The notes beneath the pieces were generated by a model, which saw only the letters and a list, made by a program, of their open reading frames with translations, was not told where the DNA came from and did no database searches. DNA of 64,000 nt from positions 3,038,001-3,102,000 of the forward strand of contig OY762308.1 in the NCBI GenBank assembly GCA_963665555.2, read 5' to 3'. The translations under genes and the position numbers were made by a program. Shown one piece after another: positions 1 to 9,307 of the stretch (positions are counted from its first letter, which is position 1; each line of letters begins with the position of its first letter). The stretch is from CAXXXW01 sp963665555 (GTDB taxonomy: Bacteria > Pseudomonadota > Alphaproteobacteria > Thalassobaculales > Thalassobaculaceae).

Positions 1-894
1 CATGACGGCGTTCCACGCCAATTGCCGCAGCGCGGCGACCGGATAATCGGGCCATCTCTCCTCCCTGGGCACGGCGGCGACTTCGATGCGGGTCGATATA
101 TTGATCTTGAGGACATCGCCCAGCAGGCGGAGGACATCCTCCAGCTTCCCGGTCAACCGCTTCTGGTCCAGGATCGGATCGGTAATTTCGCGCCCGTCGA
201 TTCGCAGGAACTGCACACAGGCGCCCGGCAGCCACCTTTGCGGATCGACGCCCAGGCCGAGCAGGCCGCCCCAGGTCGGGCGGTCCCCGACGACCAGGCG
301 CAGGGAGCGCAGCTGGCTCGGGAGCGGCCGCTCGTTCAGTTCCAGGACTTCGCGCGCGATGGCCCGCGGAAGGTAATGGACGCGGGCGTGCTCCATGTCG
401 ATTTCGTCGAGCGCCGCCTCTCCGACCGGCCTCATGTCGAAGGACAGGTCGGCCGCCCGCCGTCGTTCCGTCAGGCGGCGCTCGTCCTCGGCGCTCGCCT
501 GTTGCGTCGTCGCGCCGACCCGGACCCAGGCGCGGCCGCGGTAGCGCACCGGCGGACTCGCCGACGGTTCGACCTCGATCGCCGCGACCTCGCAACCGCC
601 GACGGTTCGCCGCTCCACCGTCACCGAGGGAAGCGGCTGGATGTTGCCTCCGGACCGGATTTGCGCGAGCCGTTGCAGGAGCGCGTCGTCGATTTCGAGG
701 TCCGCGCACCGCCCGTCGTCCTCGACGCCGACGAGGACGACGCCCGCCCGGCCGCTGCCCGCGAGATCGTTGGCGAAGGCGCAGACGGTTCGGTAAATGG
801 CTTCGCCGCCGCCGGCGGGGGCGTTCCGCTTGCGCTCGACAAGCGTGGACTCGCCGTCCGCCAGCAGTTCCGCGAGTTCGGCGTCGGAGTACAT
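1..894 (-). CDS. AlbA_2 (Schlafen-like) domain DNA-binding protein, C-terminus cut off by window edge
   Basis: Reading on the minus strand from an ATG at 894, the frame stays open for 298 codons and leaves the window at base 1. The first ~130 residues look like an AlbA_2 / Schlafen AlbA domain: an N-terminal 'ESTLVERKR' segment, then 'CAFAND' and 'GVVLVGVEDDG', then 'PPVRYRGRAWVRVGATT'. The last visible residues (YPVAALRQLAWNAVM) match the start of the HATPase_c_4 domain that follows AlbA_2 in a large family of putative ATP-dependent regulators or helicases. Family members are usually 400-550 aa, so roughly a third is missing. Function is not established; they are often accessory or regulatory genes. 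It is monocistronic in what is visible, lying downstream of a terminator-like hairpin. Confidence 0.8.
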   Translation of the reverse strand, partial: MYSDAELAELLADGESTLVERKRNAPAGGGEAIYRTVCAFANDLAGSGRAGVVLVGVEDDGRCADLEIDDALLQRLAQIRSGGNIQPLPSVTVERRTVGGCEVAAIEVEPSASPPVRYRGRAWVRVGATTQQASAEDERRLTERRRAADLSFDMRPVGEAALDEIDMEHARVHYLPRAIAREVLELNERPLPSQLRSLRLVVGDRPTWGGLLGLGVDPQRWLPGACVQFLRIDGREITDPILDQKRLTGKLEDVLRLLGDVLKINISTRIEVAAVPREERWPDYPVAALRQLAWNAVM

Positions 895-1008
895 GGCCGT
901 TTCCGTCCCCCGGGTCGAGTCGGTCCGCGCGCGGCCCCCGCCTTGTACCGCGAGACCGCCCGCCGGGCAATCGCGCCGCCGCCGCGCGTTCCCCCGCCGG
1001 AAAAGGGA

Positions 1009-1041
1009 AACCCGGGGCCGCCGCTGGGGCGGTCCCGGGTT
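1009..1041 (-). terminator. Rho-independent terminator of the GMC operon
   Basis: A 14-bp stem (one G-U pair) with a 5-base loop at 1023-1027. Read on the minus strand it is followed by a T-rich tract (TTTCCCTTTT) and begins 30 bases after the stop codon of the GMC oxidoreductase gene. Both the stem and the T tract fit an intrinsic terminator. Confidence 0.75.
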
Positions 1042-1070
1042 CCGTGGGGCGCGGGGCGCCCGGGCGCGCG

Positions 1071-2642
1071 TCAGATGTTGCCGCGCGACATTTCCGCCGC
1101 GATCCGGTCGGCCTGCCGGATGGCGAGCGCGACGATGGTCAGCGTCGGGTTCTCGGCCGCGCCGGTGGTGAACTGGCTGCCGTCCGAGACGAACAGGTTG
1201 GCGACCTCGTGGGTCTGGCCCCAGCGGTTCACCACCCCGTCGCGCGGGTTGTCCGACATCCGGTTGGTGCCGAGGTTGTGGGTCGAGGCGTAGGGCGGCG
1301 TGCGGAAGGCGCGCGTCGACCCCACCGCCGCGTAGAGCGCCTCGCCCCGGGCGAAGGCGTGCTCGCGCATCGCGACGTCGTTGGGATGGTCGTCGAAATG
1401 CACATTGGCGACCGGCATCCCGAACTTGTCCTTCACCTCGCCGTTCAGCGTGATGCGGTTGGTCGCCTGCGGCATGTCCTCGCCCACGATCCACAGCCCC
1501 GCCATGTTCTCGTAGCCGTCGATGCCGGCGGCGAAGTCGCGGCCCCAGGCGCCGGGCTGGAGGAACGCGGCCGTGAACGGCAGGCCGAGCGCCAGCGTCT
1601 CCAGTTCGTAGCCGCCCGCGAAACCGCGCGACGGATCGTGGACCGACTCGTCCGTCACGATCCCGGCCATGGTGGTGCCGCGCCACATCCGCACCGGCTT
1701 CTCCATCAGGGCGTAGACCGAGCCGGTGGTGTGCCGCATGTAGTTGCGCCCCACCTGCCCGGAGCCGTTGGCCAGCCCGTCCGGGAACATCGACGACGCG
1801 GAGTTCAGCAGCAGCCGCGGGCTTTCGATCGAGTTGCCGGCGACGCAGACGATCCGCGCCTTCTGGACATGCTCGTTGCCGTCGGCGTCGGCGTAGACCA
1901 CGCCCGTGGCCTTGCCGCTGGCGTCGTGCTCGACGCGCAGCGCCTGGCAGTTCTCGCGCACCTCCAGGTTGCCGGTGGCCTCGCCGCGCGGGATGTCGGT
2001 GTAGGCGGCCGACCATTTCGCCCCGAACTTGCAGCCCTGGAAGCAGAAACCGGCCTGCTGGCAGGGCGGGCGGCCGTCGTAGTGGGCGCTGTTGATCGCC
2101 ATGTTGCCGGTGTGCACGTGCTTGTAGCCGAGCGCGCGGGCGCCCGCCTCGAACACCTTGTAGTTGTTGTTGCCCGGCAGCCCGGCCCGGCCGCCGGTGC
2201 GGGTCACGCCCAGCTTGGCCTCGGCTTTGTCGTACCACGGGGCCATCTCGGCGCCGTCGATGGGCCAGTCCATCAGCGCCGCGCCGTCGACCTCTCCGTA
2301 GGTCGTCAGCGCCTTCCACTCATGGTCCTGGAAGCGCAGGGAGGCGCCGGCCCAGTGGATGGTGGTGCCGCCCACGGCCTTGACCAGCCAGGCCGGCAGG
2401 GTCGAACCCGCCCGGCCCGGCCCCCAGGAGCCGGAGCTGGAGCGGGGGTCGAGCCACGAAAGCTGCACGAAACTCCCGTACTCGTCGTTCATGTAGTCCT
2501 CGGGCAGGTAGCGCCCGCCGGCCTCGAGGGCCACGACGCTCACGCCCTTCTGGGCCAGTTCGTTGGCCAGCACGCCGCCGCCGGCGCCGGTCCCGACCAC
2601 CACGACGACGGAGTCGTCGCCCAAATCGAAAGGAGCTCCCAT
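1071..2642 (-). CDS. GMC family FAD-dependent oxidoreductase (gluconate 2-dehydrogenase flavoprotein-like)
   Basis: A 523-aa flavoprotein. The ADP-binding motif GTGAGG is at residues 17-22, with Glu40 placed to bind the ribose. A mid-protein segment 'MAINSAHYDGRPPCQQAGFCFQGC' is rich in Cys, as in gluconate/sorbitol dehydrogenase large subunits. The C-terminal GMC_oxred_C signature is visible as 'HNLGTNRM' and 'DGSQFTTGAAENPTLT'. Family members oxidise sugar or alcohol hydroxyls and pass electrons to a partner cytochrome or quinone. The TAT-exported small subunit gene is immediately upstream (14-bp gap), so the two probably form a periplasmic dehydrogenase. No cytochrome c subunit gene is adjacent. 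Substrate is unknown. The start is an ATG preceded by GCGGAG. Confidence 0.88.
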   Translation of the reverse strand: MGAPFDLGDDSVVVVVGTGAGGGVLANELAQKGVSVVALEAGGRYLPEDYMNDEYGSFVQLSWLDPRSSSGSWGPGRAGSTLPAWLVKAVGGTTIHWAGASLRFQDHEWKALTTYGEVDGAALMDWPIDGAEMAPWYDKAEAKLGVTRTGGRAGLPGNNNYKVFEAGARALGYKHVHTGNMAINSAHYDGRPPCQQAGFCFQGCKFGAKWSAAYTDIPRGEATGNLEVRENCQALRVEHDASGKATGVVYADADGNEHVQKARIVCVAGNSIESPRLLLNSASSMFPDGLANGSGQVGRNYMRHTTGSVYALMEKPVRMWRGTTMAGIVTDESVHDPSRGFAGGYELETLALGLPFTAAFLQPGAWGRDFAAGIDGYENMAGLWIVGEDMPQATNRITLNGEVKDKFGMPVANVHFDDHPNDVAMREHAFARGEALYAAVGSTRAFRTPPYASTHNLGTNRMSDNPRDGVVNRWGQTHEVANLFVSDGSQFTTGAAENPTLTIVALAIRQADRIAAEMSRGNI

Positions 2643-2656
2643 TTCTCCGCCCTCCC

Positions 2657-3175
2657 TCAGAGCCAGTCGATGTCGTCGAAGCCGCGGTCGATATAGCCGC
2701 CGCCCGAGAAGCTTTCGCCCTCGTAGCCGAACAGCGGCCAGATGGACTTCTGGTTGTAGAGGCCGGCCACCATTCCGCCCTGGACGGCGCCGAAGAACGG
2801 CGTGCCCTCGATGGAGCGGAGGATGGCGACCCGGTCCGCCTCGTCGGCGAGATCGACATAGGAGGCGGCGCCGCGCTCCCGCGCGGCGGCGTCGAGCGCG
2901 GCCACGCCCGCCTCGATGCTTTCCGCCGACCCGGCCGAGTCGTGGCCCTTGACGGCCTCGGCGTAGTGCCTGTCCGGCACATGGTCGTGCGGGTAGATGT
3001 CGCGCGCCGCGCGGATCAGCGTCGCCATGGTGGACGGCTTCAGGTGCTCGACCTCCAGCGCCCAGGCGGCGTCGCTCCCCGCGACGAAGCCCGCGCCGAC
3101 GACCAGCGCGGTCCCCGCCGCCACGCCGCGCGCAAGCAGTTCGCGGCGCGTCAGGGTCCGAGGATTGGTTTCCAT
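2657..3175 (-). CDS. Gluconate 2-dehydrogenase subunit 3 family protein, TAT signal
   Basis: 172 aa. The N-terminus carries a twin-arginine signal (TLTRRELLARG followed by a hydrophobic Ala/Gly/Val stretch), so the protein should be folded in the cytoplasm and exported, probably carrying the FAD subunit with it. The body matches the gluconate_2-dh3 family: 'AARDIYPHD' near the N-terminus and 'FFGAVQGGMVAGLYNQ' plus 'WPLFGYEG' near the C-terminus. An AAGGAGGAAAC ribosome site lies 5-8 bases upstream of the ATG at 3175, which fixes the start although the frame stays open further upstream. It is the first gene of a two-gene operon with the GMC flavoprotein. Confidence 0.87.
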   Translation of the reverse strand: METNPRTLTRRELLARGVAAGTALVVGAGFVAGSDAAWALEVEHLKPSTMATLIRAARDIYPHDHVPDRHYAEAVKGHDSAGSAESIEAGVAALDAAARERGAASYVDLADEADRVAILRSIEGTPFFGAVQGGMVAGLYNQKSIWPLFGYEGESFSGGGYIDRGFDDIDWL

Positions 3176-3208
3176 CCCGGTTTCCTCCTTCGTTTTTGTC
3201 GTTGTCCT

Positions 3209-3257
3209 CCCGGCCGGGCGCGCCCGCGCCCCGACGGCGCCGGCGCGCCCGGCCGGG
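3209..3257. terminator. Long perfect hairpin between ychF and the dehydrogenase operon
   Basis: Two 16-base arms (3209-3224 and 3242-3257) are exact reverse complements separated by 17 bases. It sits 73 bases past the ychF stop and 34 bases before the next gene. No T tract follows on the minus strand, so termination is plausible but not shown; a 5' UTR structure for the downstream operon is the alternative. Confidence 0.5.
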
Positions 3258-3330
3258 GGAAGCGTAGGGCGTTTCGGCCCGGAGGGAAACCTGTCGCCGC
3301 CGGCGGCCGGCGGCTTCGGCGCGCCCGTCG

Positions 3331-4434
3331 CTACACGTTGAAGCGGAAGCGGAGGACGTCGCCGTCGCGGACCTTGTAGTCGGCGCCTTCGGCGCGCATC
3401 CGGCCGGCCTCGCGGGCGCCCTGTTCGCCGCCGCAAGCGTCGAAATCCTCGAAGGAGATTGTTTCGGCGCGGATGAAGCCGCGCTCGAAATCGGTGTGGA
3501 CGGCGCCGGCGGCCGTCGGCGCGGTCGCGCCCCGGCGCACGGTCCAGGCCCGCGCCTCCTTCGGGCCGGCGGTGAAGAAGGTCAGCAGGCCGAGCAGCCG
3601 GTAGCCGGCCCGGATCAGCCGGTCCAGCCCCGACTCGCCGAGGCCCAGCGCCGTCATGAAGTCGCGGCGCTCCCCGTCCGACGCCAGCCCGGCGATCTCG
3701 GCCTCGATGGCGGCGGAGACGACGATGCGCTCCGCGCCCTCCGCCTCGGCCAGCCGCGCGACGGCGGCGCTGGCGGCGTTGCCCCGGGCCGCGTCCTCCT
3801 CGCCCACGTTGCAGGCGTAGAGCACCGGCTTGGAGGTCAGCAGGCCGAGCGAACCCGCCAGCGCCGCCTCGCCCGCGCTCCAGTCCCGGATCGAGCGCGC
3901 GGGGCGGCCGGCGGCCAGCGCCTCGATCAGGCGGCCCATGACGGCGAGGCGCGCGCGCGCCTCCTTGTCGCCGCCCCGGGCGCGTTTTTCCGTCGGGACG
4001 GCGCGGCGCTCCAGGCTTTCGAGGTCGGCCAGCATCAGTTCGGTCGCGACCGTCTCGGCGTCGCGCACCGGATCGACGGAGCCGTCCACATGGACGACCT
4101 CCCCGCCGTCGAAGCAGCGCAGCACATGGACGATGGCCTGGGTCTCGCGGATCGCGCCGAGGAAGCGGTTGCCCAGCCCCTCGCCCCGGCTGGCGCCGCG
4201 GACCAGGCCGGCGATGTCGGTGAACTCGATGAAGGCGGGAACGGATTTGGGCGAGCCGGCGAGGGCGGCGACCCGCTCCAGCCGCGGGTCCGGCACCGCA
4301 ACCCGGCCGGCGTTCGGCTCGATGGTGCAGAAGGGGTAGTTCGCCGCCTCGGCCGCCGCCGTGCGGGTCAGCGCGTTGAACAGGGTCGATTTGCCCACGT
4401 TCGGCAGGCCGACGATGCCGCAGTCGAACCCCAT
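3331..4434 (-). CDS. ychF: Redox-regulated/ribosome-binding ATPase YchF (OBG-type)
   Basis: 367 aa, the usual length for YchF/OLA1. The P-loop GLPNVGKST is at residues 8-16 and switch/G3 sequence 'FTDIAGLV' follows. The position of the NKxD base-specificity motif reads 'CNVGEED', the change that makes this family prefer ATP over GTP. The C-terminal ~85 residues form a TGS domain ending in 'YKVRDGDVLRFRFNV'. YchF associates with ribosomes and responds to stress. The gene lies 3 bp after the pth stop, and the pth-ychF order is widespread in bacteria, supporting a translation-related operon with rplY. Confidence 0.97.
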   Translation of the reverse strand: MGFDCGIVGLPNVGKSTLFNALTRTAAAEAANYPFCTIEPNAGRVAVPDPRLERVAALAGSPKSVPAFIEFTDIAGLVRGASRGEGLGNRFLGAIRETQAIVHVLRCFDGGEVVHVDGSVDPVRDAETVATELMLADLESLERRAVPTEKRARGGDKEARARLAVMGRLIEALAAGRPARSIRDWSAGEAALAGSLGLLTSKPVLYACNVGEEDAARGNAASAAVARLAEAEGAERIVVSAAIEAEIAGLASDGERRDFMTALGLGESGLDRLIRAGYRLLGLLTFFTAGPKEARAWTVRRGATAPTAAGAVHTDFERGFIRAETISFEDFDACGGEQGAREAGRMRAEGADYKVRDGDVLRFRFNV

Positions 4435-4437
4435 CGC

Positions 4438-5088
4438 TCAGCCGCCCTCCGGGGCGGCCGGGCCGGGCGGCGCGCCTTCCGGGGCCGGGCGCGGCGGCCT
4501 CGGCGGTTTCGGCGGCGGCGGGAAGACGGCGTGGGCAACCCGGCTCATGAACGCGCCCTCCTCGCCCAGGGCCAGCAGCCCGGCCTCCGCCGCCACCGCG
4601 TCGAGCAGCGCCGGCAGCCAGGACTCGCGCTCCTCCCGCGCGAAGTCGCGCAGCACATGGCCATGCACCCGGTCCTTGTGGCCGGGATGGCCGACGCCGA
4701 GCCGCACGCGCCAGAACTCGCGGCCGAAATGCCGGTCGATGTCGCGGACGCCGTTATGGCCGCCGGCCCCGCCGCCGAGCTTGACCCGGCACTTGCCGGG
4801 CGCGAGGTCGATCTCGTCGTGGAACGCATAGACATGGGCCGGGCGCGTCTTGTGGAAGCGCGCCGCCTCGCCCACCGAGCGGCCCGACTCGTTCATCCAG
4901 GTGAGCGGCTTCAGCAGGCGGACCGGCCGCCCCCCGATCGCGCCCTCCGCGACCAGGCCCCGGAAGCGCGAGCGGAACCGGCCGAAGCCGTGGCGCCGGG
5001 CGATTTCGTCGATCGCCATGAAGCCGATGTTGTGGCGGTTCCCGGCGTAAGAGGGGCCGGGATTGCCCAGGCCGACGAACAGCAGCAT
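4438..5088 (-). CDS. pth: Peptidyl-tRNA hydrolase
   Basis: 216 aa. It hydrolyses the ester bond of peptidyl-tRNAs released from stalled ribosomes. Visible motifs are 'LFVGLGNPG' near the N-terminus with the substrate-binding Asn, the catalytic His in 'NRHNIGF', 'LLKPLTWMNESG', and 'GGAGGHNGVRDI'. The C-terminus carries a Pro/Ala/Gly-rich tail of about 30 residues beyond the usual ~190-aa core; such tails are common in Alphaproteobacteria. It lies between rplY (45-bp gap) and ychF (3-bp gap) on the same strand, which implies co-transcription. Confidence 0.97.
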   Translation of the reverse strand: MLLFVGLGNPGPSYAGNRHNIGFMAIDEIARRHGFGRFRSRFRGLVAEGAIGGRPVRLLKPLTWMNESGRSVGEAARFHKTRPAHVYAFHDEIDLAPGKCRVKLGGGAGGHNGVRDIDRHFGREFWRVRLGVGHPGHKDRVHGHVLRDFAREERESWLPALLDAVAAEAGLLALGEEGAFMSRVAHAVFPPPPKPPRPPRPAPEGAPPGPAAPEGG

Positions 5089-5133
5089 GGCTCGGTCCCC
5101 GGACCGGGCGGCGGACGGCCGTGGCGGCGGCCC

Positions 5134-5763
5134 TCAGGCGTCGTCCGCGTCGTCCTCGTCGTCGCCTTCCTCCGCCTCGCCGGCCTCGGCGGCCGCGACG
5201 GTGGGCGCGGCGATGGTGGCGACGGTGAAGTCGCGGTCGGTAATCGTCGGCGTCACGCCTTCGGGCAGCGCGACGGCGCCGATATGGACGCTGGCGCCCA
5301 TCGGCACGCCCGACAGGTCCACCCGGATGACGGCGGGGATGCGGTCCGGCGTGCAGCTGACCTCGATCGCGTGGCGCACGATGTTGAGCACGCCGCCGGC
5401 GCGCAGGCCGGGACATTCCTCCTCACCGGCGAACTCGACCGGGACCTCGACCGTCACGACGGCGCCGGCGCTGACGCGCAGGAAATCGAGATGCTCCGGC
5501 GCGTCGGTCACGGGATGGACCTGCAATTCGCGGGGCAGCGCGCGGTTCGAGGCGCCCTCCACCCGCACGTCGAACAGCGTGTTGAAGAACCCGCCGGCGT
5601 TGAGGCGGCGCACCAGTTCCCGGGCCTCCAGCGCGATGGCGACCGGGGGTTCGCCGCCGCCGTAGATCACGGCCGGGACGAGGCCGGCCCGGCGCGTCGC
5701 CCGCGCGGCGCCCTTGCCGGTCTTCTCCCGCGGCGTCGCGGCCAGAATCTCCATATCGGCCAT
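5134..5763 (-). CDS. rplY: 50S ribosomal protein L25/general stress protein Ctc
   Basis: 209 aa, the long two-domain form (L25 N-domain plus TL5/Ctc C-domain). The N-domain opens with 'REKTGKGAARATRRAGLVPAVIYGG', the hallmark of L25, which binds 5S rRNA. The C-domain contains 'HIGAVALPEGVTPTI'. The tail is very acidic (EAEEGDDEDDADDA), typical of alphaproteobacterial homologues. I chose the ATG at 5763 (MADMEIL) over an in-frame start six codons upstream because a GGGAGGG site sits just before it. It is the first gene of the rplY-pth-ychF operon. Confidence 0.95.
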   Translation of the reverse strand: MADMEILAATPREKTGKGAARATRRAGLVPAVIYGGGEPPVAIALEARELVRRLNAGGFFNTLFDVRVEGASNRALPRELQVHPVTDAPEHLDFLRVSAGAVVTVEVPVEFAGEEECPGLRAGGVLNIVRHAIEVSCTPDRIPAVIRVDLSGVPMGASVHIGAVALPEGVTPTITDRDFTVATIAAPTVAAAEAGEAEEGDDEDDADDA

Positions 5764-5786
5764 CGGGGCCCCCTCCCGCAAACGGA

Positions 5787-5808
5787 CGCGCCCGCCGGAA
5801 CGGGCGCG
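5787..5808. other. Hairpin in the rplY leader
   Basis: An 8-bp perfect stem (5787-5794 with 5801-5808) and a 6-base loop lie 24 bases upstream of rplY in the divergent gap to the next gene. It may be a leader structure of rplY; no function can be assigned from sequence alone. Confidence 0.3.
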
Positions 5809-5951
5809 GGCGCGGGTTTCTAGCCGATCCGGCCCGCGATGGCCAGCCGGAATTTCGCGGGCGCGAAGGCGGAACGGCGGCGCGCTTGCGCGCCCGGCGC
5901 GGCGGCGATAGGCATGGCGCCCCGGCGGGCCGCCGGGAAGGGGAGGGGACG

Positions 5952-6560
5952 ATGGACGCGAGCCGAAAGGCCGGACCGCGCGGGCGCCGCGCCCTCGCCC
6001 GCCTCGCTCTCGTTCTCGCGGCCGCGGTTCTCGCGCCCGGCGCCGGCCCGGCGGCGGCGGAGCCGGGGTTCGCGGAGACCGTCGACTACATCCAGACCCG
6101 GTTCGCGCAATGCGGCGAATGGGAGTTCGCCGCCGGCCGCGACGCGCGCGGCCGCCCCGCCCGCGAGCGCACCGCCTACGGCATCGCGCGGGGCGAGGGC
6201 TTCGCGGTCGAACTGAAGCGGCACGTCTCCGACGACATCGCCGGCTGGGGCGGCGCGTTGCGGCGCGAAATCTCGGTGGACCTGGCCGACCTGTTCGCCG
6301 AGGCCAGGGTGGCGAGCGGCCATGAGAAGGTCGAGGCGCTCGGCGTCGTCAAGAAGGGATGGCTGGTCCGGCTGAAATGCGCGAAGTTCGGCTGTTTCCG
6401 GATGTCGGACAATTTCGGCGACCGGCGCGAGGCGAGCGCCTGGGCGATCCGCGTCTGCGACCGCAAGACCGCGCGCAAACTGGCCAACGCCTTCCGCCAC
6501 GCCATCCGCCTCGCCGGCGGCAAACCGCCCGACGGCGACGGGGAGGACGACCCGTTCTGA
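5952..6560 (+). CDS. Secreted protein of unknown function
   Basis: 202 aa. The first ~35 residues are a classical signal peptide: basic start (DASRKAGPRGRR), hydrophobic Ala/Leu/Val core, and a probable cleavage site after 'GPAAA'. The mature part has four Cys (for example 'QTRFAQCGEW', 'RLKCAKFGCFR', 'VCDRKTARK') that could form two disulfides in the periplasm. 'DNFGDRREASAWAIRVCD' and 'ANAFRHAI' resemble the end of small periplasmic domains that sense or bind ligands, but I do not recognise a named family. The ATG at 5952 follows GGGAGGGGA. It is divergent from rplY and precedes the ATPase pair by 95 bp. Confidence 0.7.
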   Translation: MDASRKAGPRGRRALARLALVLAAAVLAPGAGPAAAEPGFAETVDYIQTRFAQCGEWEFAAGRDARGRPARERTAYGIARGEGFAVELKRHVSDDIAGWGGALRREISVDLADLFAEARVASGHEKVEALGVVKKGWLVRLKCAKFGCFRMSDNFGDRREASAWAIRVCDRKTARKLANAFRHAIRLAGGKPPDGDGEDDPF

Positions 6561-6655
6561 GCGGGCGGCGGCGGCGGCGGTTTCGATTTGCCGCGCCGGC
6601 CGCGGCGGCTATGGTGCGGGCGGGGATCGAGATGTGCGCCGGGAGGCGTCGCGCC

Positions 6656-7828
6656 ATGGTCGAACGGATGAGGGTGCGGAACATCGGGCCGGTCGAGAAA
6701 GCCGACATCCGGTTCGGCGACCTCACCGTGTTCGTCGGCCCGCAGGCGACCGGAAAGAGTATCGTCCTGCAGATGCTGAAGCTGGCGATCGACAAGGCGG
6801 CGATCCACGCGACGATGCGAAACTACGGCCTGGCGTGGCGCGGCGACCTCGACGCCTTTCTCGAACGTTACCTCGGCGAAGGCATGTCCTCGGTATGGAA
6901 CCGGAAAAGCAGCCGCCTGAGCCCCGACGGCGCGCGGAAGAAGACCGGCTTGGCGGCCTACGCGAAGGAAAGCCGACGCGAACCGCCGGACTCCGCCGAA
7001 AAAATGTTCTACATCCCGGCGCAGCGGGTAACGAGCTTGCGCGACGGCATGACGCGCCCGTTCTCCGATTACAGGGCCGGGGACCCGTTCGTGCTCCGCG
7101 ATTTTAGCCAGAATATCCATGAAATCGTGCAAAACGAAATCGGGCCGGACTCGGTGGTTTTTCCCCGAGAACAATTCTTCAGTAGACCGCTCCGACAACC
7201 GCTGGAGGAGCATATCCTCGCAAGCGCCAAACTTCGCACGGATTCGACCTTGGGACAGAATCGCCTTGTCCTGCAACGGGAATCCGGCCCGCCGCTGTCC
7301 TATCTCGCGTGGTCGGCGGGGCAGCGCGAATTCATGCCCCTGCTGCTCGGCCTATACTGGCTCATGCCGGCGTCGAAAGCTTCGCGCCGCCAAAACCTCG
7401 AATGGGCGGTCATCGAGGAGCCGGAGATGGGGCTGCACCCGAACGCGACCGGCGCCGTCATGAATCTCGTTATGGCATTGCTGCAACGCGGCTACCGCGT
7501 GTGCCTCTCCACCCACTCGCCGCATGTTCTCGACATCGTCTGGGCGCTGCGGTTCATCCAGGAAAACAAGGGAACGACCGGGGATGTGCGCGCTCTTTTC
7601 GGCCTGAAGGGGACGGTCGGGACCGGGCCTCTCGTCAAGGCCGCGCTCAAGAGCGAGCTCAAGACATACTACTTCCCGCGCGACGGCGAGGTTCGCGACA
7701 TATCGGGCCTCGATCCCGGTTCCGACGACCGGGGCGAATGGGGTTGGGGCGGCCTGACCGAATTCTCCAGCCATGTCGGGGATGTGGTCGCCGACGTGGC
7801 GGCGCGCGCGGAGACCGGCGGGCGATGA
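6656..7828 (+). CDS. AAA/ABC-type ATPase, OLD/RecF-like, first gene of an uncharacterised pair
   Basis: 390 aa. It contains all core motifs of an SMC/RecF/OLD-like ATPase in one chain. Walker A is GPQATGKS at residues 28-35 (the Q-A-T variant of the usual N-G-S). A signature-like 'WSAGQREF' follows in the second half, then Walker B 'WAVIEEPEMGLHP' and the H-loop 'CLSTHSPHVLD'. There is no coiled-coil arm of SMC length and no TOPRIM domain after the ATPase. The start at 6656 follows GGGAGG at good spacing. The stop overlaps the start of the next gene by 4 bases, so translation of the two is coupled. Codon use is less GC-biased than neighbouring genes (many NNA/NNT codons), consistent with horizontal acquisition. 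Single-gene relatives act in phage defence, but the role here is inference. Confidence 0.82.
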   Translation: MVERMRVRNIGPVEKADIRFGDLTVFVGPQATGKSIVLQMLKLAIDKAAIHATMRNYGLAWRGDLDAFLERYLGEGMSSVWNRKSSRLSPDGARKKTGLAAYAKESRREPPDSAEKMFYIPAQRVTSLRDGMTRPFSDYRAGDPFVLRDFSQNIHEIVQNEIGPDSVVFPREQFFSRPLRQPLEEHILASAKLRTDSTLGQNRLVLQRESGPPLSYLAWSAGQREFMPLLLGLYWLMPASKASRRQNLEWAVIEEPEMGLHPNATGAVMNLVMALLQRGYRVCLSTHSPHVLDIVWALRFIQENKGTTGDVRALFGLKGTVGTGPLVKAALKSELKTYYFPRDGEVRDISGLDPGSDDRGEWGWGGLTEFSSHVGDVVADVAARAETGGR

Positions 7829-8343
7829 AGAAACTCAAACGACGGGGCAGCGCTCCGGTTTCCAAGTTCAGGGCCGCGGTTGAGGCCGCACCTTCACCGG
7901 CGAGCGCGGCGTGGCGCCCCGGGCTTCAAGCACTGGTTAGGGAGCACTCAGGAAAGGTGAAGTGCAAGGATACCAAGCGGTTGACCGGAAGCATCGACTT
8001 GGACAACGCACTTAAGAAACAGCGGGCGCACGCGCAAGCGAATCGATGGGACTATGGTCTCGGATACAGGCCGCCGAAGGGTTCGGGCGAATGGGCGGTG
8101 TGGGTCGAAGTCCATTCGGCCACGACGAAGGAAGGCTCGACCGTCCTGAGAAAACTGGAATGGCTCAAGGACTGGTTGAACGGAGAGGCCAAGGAGCTAC
8201 GCAAACTGACGGATCGAACGCCCGAAGCTCGTCGCTTTGTCTGGATCGCGAGCAAGGGCGTAAACATTCGTTCGAATACCCCGCAAGCTCGCCGACTTCG
8301 CCAAAAAAACCTGTGGCCGCGAAGCAACCTGTCCCTTCCCTGA
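7825..8343 (+). CDS. Uncharacterised partner of the upstream ATPase (possible nuclease-like protein)
   Basis: 172 aa with a 4-base ATGA overlap with the ATPase stop. The protein is Lys/Arg-rich at its N-terminus, then has a block of probably conserved residues: 'GSIDLDNAL' (residues 55-63), 'RWDYGLGY' (74-81), 'VWVEVHSAT' (92-100), 'VLRKLEWLKDWL' (107-118), and 'FVWIASKGVNIR' (138-149). The order Asp76, Glu95-Val-His97, Lys110 is suggestive of a metal-dependent nuclease-like core but does not match a named family that I can identify with certainty. Because it is translationally coupled to an ATPase, the pair probably works as one system. It ends 14 bp from the convergent prs gene. Confidence 0.75.
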   Translation: MKKLKRRGSAPVSKFRAAVEAAPSPASAAWRPGLQALVREHSGKVKCKDTKRLTGSIDLDNALKKQRAHAQANRWDYGLGYRPPKGSGEWAVWVEVHSATTKEGSTVLRKLEWLKDWLNGEAKELRKLTDRTPEARRFVWIASKGVNIRSNTPQARRLRQKNLWPRSNLSLP

Positions 8344-8356
8344 ACCGCGTTCTCCC

Positions 8357-9307
<951 letters not shown>

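Noticed and set aside
22..1293. 423-aa open frame on the plus strand
   Set aside because: It lies opposite the AlbA-type gene and part of the GMC gene. Its translation is Arg/Pro/Ala-rich without domains, as expected from antisense GC-rich DNA.
3496..5823. 775-aa open frame on the plus strand
   Set aside because: Antisense to ychF, pth and rplY. Composition is dominated by Arg, Ala, Gly and Asp with no motif.
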